Both the position numbers and the translations under genes were made by a program. From Sodiomyces alkalinus F11 (taxonomy: Eukaryota > Ascomycota > Sordariomycetes > Glomerellales > Plectosphaerellaceae): a stretch of DNA of 64,000 nt. The DNA is taken from contig NW_021167079.1 of the NCBI RefSeq assembly GCF_003711515.1, positions 3,565,185-3,629,184 on the forward strand, written 5' to 3'. The notes beneath the pieces were generated by a model. It worked only from the letters and a program-made list of their open reading frames with translations, did no database searches and was not told the DNA's origin. Position 1 is the stretch's first letter. The number at the start of each line of letters is the position of its first letter. Of the stretch, positions 57,440 to 64,000 are shown one piece after another.

Positions 57440-60400
57440 TAACGACTAATTCGACCCACGTAATACTAAAGACTAGTTAATAGTAAAACCCTAGGAGACT
57501 ATGATACCTTAATACGCTAATCCGCTGATTCCCCCTCTTATAGGACCTATAGATAATAATAAAGAAGGATTATCTTCCCTTTTACCCCCCCCCCTCCCTC
57601 CGATAAGGCCTTTAACCCTAATACTCCTAATCCTAAAGGATAAGGGGATAACCGTGTAACGCGATATACTTACTTAGACCTCTAAAGTCTCACTATAATA
57701 GACCTCTAAGATACCGAACTTATAGTAAAGACCCGTTATCTTAACCTACGTCTTAAAAGAAAGAAGAAAGAAGGCTAACTTAAACTTCTATGTAGCGGTA
57801 TCGACCCCGATACTATTACCCCTATAACCTCGTAGGAGCCCTCCCGGTTCTTTTTAGATATACCCGTATAGGGTAATAACGTAATTAAAATTAATATAAA
57901 TATTCCTAAATAGGATAGAGTATCTTACGATAGATATCTTATTTTTATCGAGGATATTAAGTCCCGGATTACTATAAACCCTAACTAGTTTCGTACCGAA
58001 TTACCTAAAATCTTCTACGCCTTTAATAGTCTTCTATAGACTATTAAATCACTATAGCGTTACTATTAGAGGACTACCTTCGGATATATAAATCGTGAAG
58101 GAGGAGCTATTTAGGAAAATATAAAGAAGTTCCTCGCTAGTCTATTAGTTAACGATAATACCCGGGAGATATCTATCATGGAATAACTATTCTCCGACCG
58201 TATACGGTAAAAACCTGACTAATCCTATAATAGATTCCTAGACTTTATAAATAAACTCTTCACGGAAGTCCTTATTATTCTTAATAATAAAATTCGTATA
58301 TAGTTAATTCTTAATAAGTTATAAAAACCCCTTAAAGACCGGATCCGTGCTAGAGAGTTACCGAAGTTAGTTAAAGAGCTCTATATAGCCGCCCGCTAGG
58401 CCTAGGTTATTTTAACCCAGGATACCGAGGATAATAACTAGCCTCGCTCTTCCTTACTAGCTTATTAACGGGCTAAGTATAACGATAAGTGGAAAAAATA
58501 ATTAAGCCCTTCACGTAGTCGTAACTAGAATAATACTAAGGGTACTAAAGGATAAGATAAGAATATATCGGATAAACCTTAAAAGAACCCCTATATTAGG
58601 CTATTACCCCTTATTAAGAAAATCGAGTATTTTTACTATTATAAAAAAGGCTATTATTGCTTATCGTGCCTAAAAGACCCTAAGAAGATAAATTAGAACG
58701 CTAATAGGCCTTAGAATAATACCTAGAATAAGTCGCCTAGTACTAATTCCGTACTAGTGGATCCTAAAAGAAATACTATGATAGGTTAAGTGTAGGTTAT
58801 ACCTTTTAAGGAACCCTTATAATAAGAACGCGAGCCGTCTATATTAGCACCTCTTTCCTATAGTCCCCTAGAGATATAACTTAGTTTACGATAAGGCGGT
58901 ATATAATAAGATAGTAAAAGGACCTTTTACCATGCTTATATAGACTTAGGTTCGGACTTAGATATTACTAATCGCGCTAGCCTCTTACCCGCTCATAAAC
59001 CCTTAGGACCTACTAAGGATATCTCGTGGATAATACTAGGTTATCAGGTAAAGACCTACGGTGTTATAAAATTAATCTACTAGATTATAGATAGTTCGGG
59101 TAGGACCTAAGCCGAAACTATTATATTTCACGTTATAGATTTAGATCCTAATAGCGCCTAGATTATCCTTAGTCTCTTATAGCTCTAGTCCTAAAATCCT
59201 AGTATCCACTAGAAGGATAAGACGTGGATATTTTATCTTTAGAAGTCCGAATTAGCTCTTATTACCACGACCTGCTAGCTATATAAGGCTATTAACCGCG
59301 CTACCACGGTAATCCCTTTAATAGTATAGACTACCACGGCTATATATCCTACGCGTCTAGGCCAGATTATAACTATTACCTAAAACCCTCCTTAAAACTA
59401 CTAGGAGTATATCTAGAACCCCCTTAGCCCCCTTAATAAGGATACCCTCCCTAAACTATACTAATATTTTACTAATATGTTTAATATAGTTAAAGCCGGT
59501 CGCCTCCTACCGTATTATAAGTAGGACTACGTAATTAAACTTAATAAGGGTAAATCGCCCCCTTTTAGTCCTATCTACGCCTTAGCCGAGGAGGAACTCG
59601 TAGTCTTAAGGGAGTATATTAAAGATACTTCGGCGAAATAATAGATCCGGCCTTTATCTAGTCTAGTAGGCGCCACTATCCTTTTTATCCTAGAAAAAAG
59701 GTAGAAAGCTAAGACTATATATAGACTACCGAGGACTTAATAAGGTAACTAAGAAGGACTATACGCTACTCCCGCTAATTTATAAGATGTTAGACCGCTT
59801 ATCTTATTCGACGATCTATATAAAGTTAGACCTTGAGGACGCCTATTATTAGTTACGGACCTAAGAAGGCGATAAATAGAAAACCGTATTCTGGACTAAA
59901 TACGGTTATTACGAGTATCTAATGATACCTTTTAGTCTTTATAACGCTCCTGCCTCCTTTTAACGGTATATTAATAAGTCTTTACGAGGACTTATAGATA
60001 CTATTTACGTTATTTACCTAGATATTATTCTAATCTATAGCTCGGATATTATATCGTATCGGTAATATATACGGAGTATCCTATAACGGTTACGGGAATA
60101 GTCCCTATACGCTAATCCGAAGAAATATATTTTTAAGATTTAAGAGGTAGAGTTCCTCGGGTTTATCTATAGCCCTTCTAGTATCTTTATAGACCCTAAA
60201 CGGGTAAAAGCTATCCAGGATTAGGAAAAGCTAGATACGATTAAAAAGATCTAGGTTTTCTTAGGATTCACGGGGTTTTACCGGCGGTTTATAAAAGCCT
60301 ACTCTAAGGTTATAGTATTACTAACTAACCTATTAAAAGACGGAGAAAGAGTTAGGGTCTTTATATTAACCTCTAAGGAGCAGAATACTTTCCGCCTACT

Positions 60401-62420
60401 ATACTAAAAATTCTAGGAGGCGCCCGTTCTTCGATATTCTAATCTAACCTTACTAATCCGGATTAAGCCGGACGTATTAAGTTTCGCCCTAAGCGTAGTT
60501 ATTAGTTAACTTAATATAGACTAATAATAAAGACCTATAGTATTCTTTTCTAGGAAGCTATATAGTCCCGAGTTAAACTACTCTACCCTGGATATAAAGC
60601 TTATAGCTATTATAAAAGCTTTTTAATTATAAAGATACTATATCGCCTACGCGTAGACCCCTATAAAGGTATTAACGGACTACTTAAACCACCGCTACCT
60701 TCTCGAAAAACCTAACGTAAAGGCCTAGCACGCCTAATAGCTTAAGGAGTTAGTAGTTTACGACTTTATTATATAATACCGACTAGGTATTAGTAACCCT
60801 ATAAATAACCTCTTAAGGAAGCCCTAGTATATAATAGAAAGTCTGAACCTTCGTATAGAGCGACAAAAGCCGGTTAAAGTATTCATGTAAAAGTTCACGG
60901 TCGGACACGTTTACACTGCCCCTAATACTACCCTTACCCCTTATAAAGATATAATAATATTAGTACCTAGTCTTAAGGATAATATTATAGAAGCCTAATA
61001 AAAATACCCCTTTTATAAGTCGTTACGGGAAGGTAACCCGACTAACACGTAGTCTTATAATAAATAAGGTCTAGTCTTTTTCCGCGATAGGCTTTTTATT
61101 TCGAAATACTCCGGTCTCCGGGAATAAATCCTATAGGCTTTCTACGACTACCCTGTAGCTAGATATTATAGAATTATAAGGACCCTTCGGCGTATTACGG
61201 ATACCTTTTTTTAGGAATATATAAAATAAGACGTTAAGACTTTTATCCCTACTTACCCTATTTATTAGAAGACTAAGCATAGATATTATAAGCCCTATGG
61301 GTGCCTTTAGAGTCTCTTTATACCGGGCCGTTTATTCTAGGAAATTTTAGTTAATTTTATTACCGGCCTACTACCTATAATACACGGAGCTAGGAAAAAG
61401 GACGCTATTCTTATTCTCGTATACCGGTATATAGAATTTACCCTATATATCCTGTATGGCTTTAGTTTAAGTATAGAGGGCTTAACGAACCTTATATAGT
61501 TAAGTATCTTTTCTATTTTTAGCCTACTAGATAGTATTATTTCTAACCGTGGTGCTTTATTTATAAGTAAATTTTAATTTACCCTATATAGGCGCTTAGG
61601 ACTTAAAAGGCGACTATCGATAGCGTTTTATCTATAGACCCATACTTAAACTAAGCGCTAATATTAGAACCTAGAGTACTACCTACGGACTTATTATACT
61701 TACTAGCAGGATAACTACGTAGATTAGCTCTTATTAGCTTAGTTTACGTATAATACCGTGTAGTATTCTATAATCTAGTAATCTCCCGCTATAGTATATA
61801 TAGGCTATACCCCCTAAGGACCTAATAATATTACGCTCCCTAAAACTAATAAGTTCTACGCCGTATCGGCCGATAAATATATTAAATACCTAATAGCGAA
61901 TGGGAGAGCCCTTATATACCTTATTAAGACGGCCTAGGATATATATGTAAAGTACTATAATACTAATAATCTTACTTATAGGTTTAGAAAAGGCGATTAT
62001 ATCCTCCTCTCTGCTAAAAGCAGAAATACCTTAGTAAAAAGCTTTTAGATAAATACCTAAAACCCTATAAAATTAAGGAAGTTATAGGGAATCACGGCCT
62101 CGCCTATAAGTTAAAGCTCCTATTAACTATAAAAATTTATAATATTTTTCCTATTTCCCTCCTAAAGCTATAAAGCCCTTATATAAATAGCGTCTAGGTC
62201 CCCTAGGAAGTTAAGGTAAAACCTTAGGAGTCCGATAAATACGAAGTTAAGAATATCCTAGCCTACCGTTATAATAAAAACCGCCGCTAATACGTAATTA
62301 AGTAGGAAGGCTACGGCTATAAGGAAAATACTTAGGAACCCACGCGAAATATCCCGGAATTACTCCTTTATAAATATTATACTAGGAGGTCTCGATAGAC
62401 TCCCTAGATAAACACTTAGA
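57440..62420 (+). mobile_element. Chromodomain Ty3/gypsy retrotransposon (chromovirus)
   Basis: Plus-strand decayed domains in order: gag (57900-58700, with a knuckle-like YKKGYYCLSC near 58640), protease (YIDLGSDLDI near 58945), RT (59560-60250), RNase H (60540-60760), integrase (61100-61560) and a C-terminal chromodomain. LTRs were not found. RIP stops are frequent and there is one frameshift near 59695. Confidence 0.85.
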
Positions 62421-62430
62421 GCCTCTTAGG
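58940..62430 (+). pseudogene. Chromovirus pol with C-terminal chromodomain
   Basis: RT reads STIYIKLDLEDAYYQLR, FSLYNAPASFQRYINK and VIYLDIILIYSSD; the second Asp of the usual YLDD is Ile (ATT at 60024-60026), not a RIP-type change. Then VEFLGFIYSP and FLGFTGFYRRFIKAYSK. RNase H has SRKLYSPELNYSTLDIKLIA. Integrase has the zinc region (RTLRRITDTFFQEYIKQD, then KTKHRYYKPYG) and FITGLLPIIHGA. At 62215-62390 the frame reads YEVKNILAYRYNKNRRQY and GYGYKENTQEPTRNIPELL, a chromodomain, which in this clade steers integration to modified histones. A frameshift near 59695 falls at an A-run. Confidence 0.85.
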
Positions 62431-63715
62431 AGTTTAATCCTAATATACTAGGTCCAGGAAATACCTTACGTATTAGAACCTTAGGAATTTATATACCGAA
62501 CCCGTAGACCTCCTAAATTAGGGTCTAGGAAATTAATTATTACCCTATAAGAACTTACTATTATACTAGATATAACAACTAAAAAGTATAATTCCTAAGA
62601 CCCCGATATAAATCCTCGGTAACTATATATTAACCGTCCCCTAGCCCCTCCTCTTACTACGGCTACTTATTAAGTAGGTACTCGTATAAATATTTACCTA
62701 TAGCTACGAAATATAGTAGCGTACTCTTTATAATCTCCTAATAAGACTAAGTATCTCGAACCGCCTCTTTAGCGACGCGGCGGACTATAGGAGTCTTATT
62801 AAAGCCCTAATAGTTTTAGGCCTAATAGCCGCTCTTAGCCTTACCTAATAAAATTTATAGCTCCTTTAATTCGGCCTATTACTAAGTTAGTGAAATATAC
62901 TCTCTTAGGAGATAAGGTTTACTTATAAGCTATATATCGGTATAATAGCCGCGTTTATTAGCTTTAATTAGATAACGCTATATACGCTTACCTAGTAACT
63001 TAGCCTTAAGGGTTATCTAGAAGTCTATTAATAATCCACGGAGTGGCTTATTAAGAAGGGGTTATAATTATTTACCTTTATATGACTCCGAGAACTATCA
63101 CCTTAGTAATACTTATATTTATACGAATTAATAGTATACGCCTCCCTATAGGCACTAAAGATAATGTAGTTATAACTACTATTTAGCTTAAGACGGAGGA
63201 AATACCACGTATAACGGTTATAAGGAGCGCGGGGGTAAGTAGGCTCTATATGCTTCTTAACCGTGCACGTAGTATCCTCCTACGGCTTATTATCGCCTTT
63301 ATAGGTATCGGCTATATCCTTATCCTTATCGACGTTATGAACCGTGTCGGGGTCCGGATTATCCTTATCCTCCTTTTCCTCCCCGTGGTTTACTATAACC
63401 ACCTTACTACCCTCTCCCTCGGAGAACCCCTTAAAGGAATTATCCTTAATTATAATAATACTATTATTATTATTCTCTTTATACTTATTAGGAGCGTACT
63501 CGCTACCTGATAATAGCTTAATAATAGGGCTATTACCCTAGTTAACCACTCTAGTAAGAGTATTATTATTATTATTAGTAATACTATGTTACTAGCCTAG
63601 TATTAGTCGTAGCGCTATATTCTCCTAATAAAGATTCTCTATATACTCTATAATAAGCGCTAACTAGTCTTTAGTTAGATTATTAGTAAAAGAGAATAGA
63701 TTAATTCGGCTATGC
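62431..63715. other. RIP-mutated stretch, no domain recognised
   Basis: Very TA-rich. Open frames at 63250-63541 are hydrophobic only because of base composition. May contain the chromovirus 3' LTR; no pair could be matched by eye. Confidence 0.5.
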
Positions 63716-64000
63716 CTATTAACCACGGGCGCGTAATAGGAGTAAAATCGATAAAACCACGAAGACAGAGATTATAACCAGCGCCTCCCTCCCGGGATAC
63801 TAGCGTAGCGGCACCGTAATACCAGCGCTACGGTATAACCGGAAGAGATATAGGATAATCCCGCCCCTATTATCTCGATTTCGTCTATATAGAATTCGTA
63901 ATAGGCTACTTTTTATAATACGAGCACTCTCCCCCCCCCCCCCTTACCCGTGGCGGGATATAGCGCGGAACTAATATAAGACCGAAAAGAGACTACTATA
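63716..64000 (+). mobile_element. 5' part of a second LINE 1 copy, cut by the window end
   Basis: Aligns with 25860-26130 over about 280 bp (shared blocks include cctccctcccgggatact, gcgctacggtata and atatagaattcgtaa), same strand. It differs mostly by C/T and G/A changes and a longer C-run near 63930. Confidence 0.88.

Noticed and set aside
63250..63541. Short membrane-protein-like open frames
   Set aside because: Hydrophobic residues follow from TA-rich RIP-altered codons; no start context, no homology seen.

Overview
The window is from a filamentous ascomycete (Pezizomycotina) nuclear genome. The evidence is three ordinary fungal housekeeping genes with short (64-95 nt) GT..AG introns, set in a mass of retrotransposons that carry the mark of repeat-induced point mutation (RIP). 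In the repeats CA and TG dinucleotides are nearly absent, TA is in great excess, and former CAA, CAG and TGG codons read as stops, yet reading frames persist for hundreds of codons. CG dinucleotides are kept, so the mutation was very specific for CpA. A Sordariomycete is plausible but is not shown by the sequence.

Layout. 1-8000: decayed Ty3/gypsy element (gag, protease, RT, RNase H, integrase), plus strand, cut by the left edge. 8000-13340: decayed repeat holding a RIP-killed gene with a Ulp1-type (C48) cysteine protease domain. 13829-14412: minus-strand LINE fragment. 14706-15522: a TRIM-like mini-retrotransposon with a second one nested in it, both with perfect 5-bp target duplications. 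15523-17150: gene island 1 with an intact phosphatidylserine synthase gene in three exons. 17151-24308: full-length Ty1/copia element (family A) carrying an inserted solo LTR. 24309-25061: a little unique sequence, then a 121-bp solo LTR of copia family B that is split by a third TRIM. 25855-31300: Tad1-like LINE, plus strand, with a 195-bp assembly gap. 32432-37806: second LINE, minus strand. 38260-38344: 17-bp repeat x5. About 39000-44189: copia family B element, minus strand, YVDD intact, carrying a family A solo LTR. 44211-50590: second full-length copia family A element. 50591-56170: gene island 2, with GAR1 (four exons, plus) converging on an SLM1-like F-BAR/PH gene (three exons, minus). 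57440-62420: chromodomain Ty3/gypsy element. 63716-64000: 5' end of another copy of the first LINE.

The three genes (membrane phospholipid synthesis, H/ACA snoRNP, TORC2/PI(4,5)P2 signalling) share no pathway; they are surviving islands between transposons. Two of them start only about 220 bp from a retroelement end. Complete RNA genes and CRISPR arrays were not seen. The points most worth following are the shared half-tRNA(iMet)-type primer site used by copia families and TRIMs, a conserved 23-bp-arm hairpin inside copia A pol, the Ulp1-bearing element, and paired LTRs that record exactly where RIP stopped.
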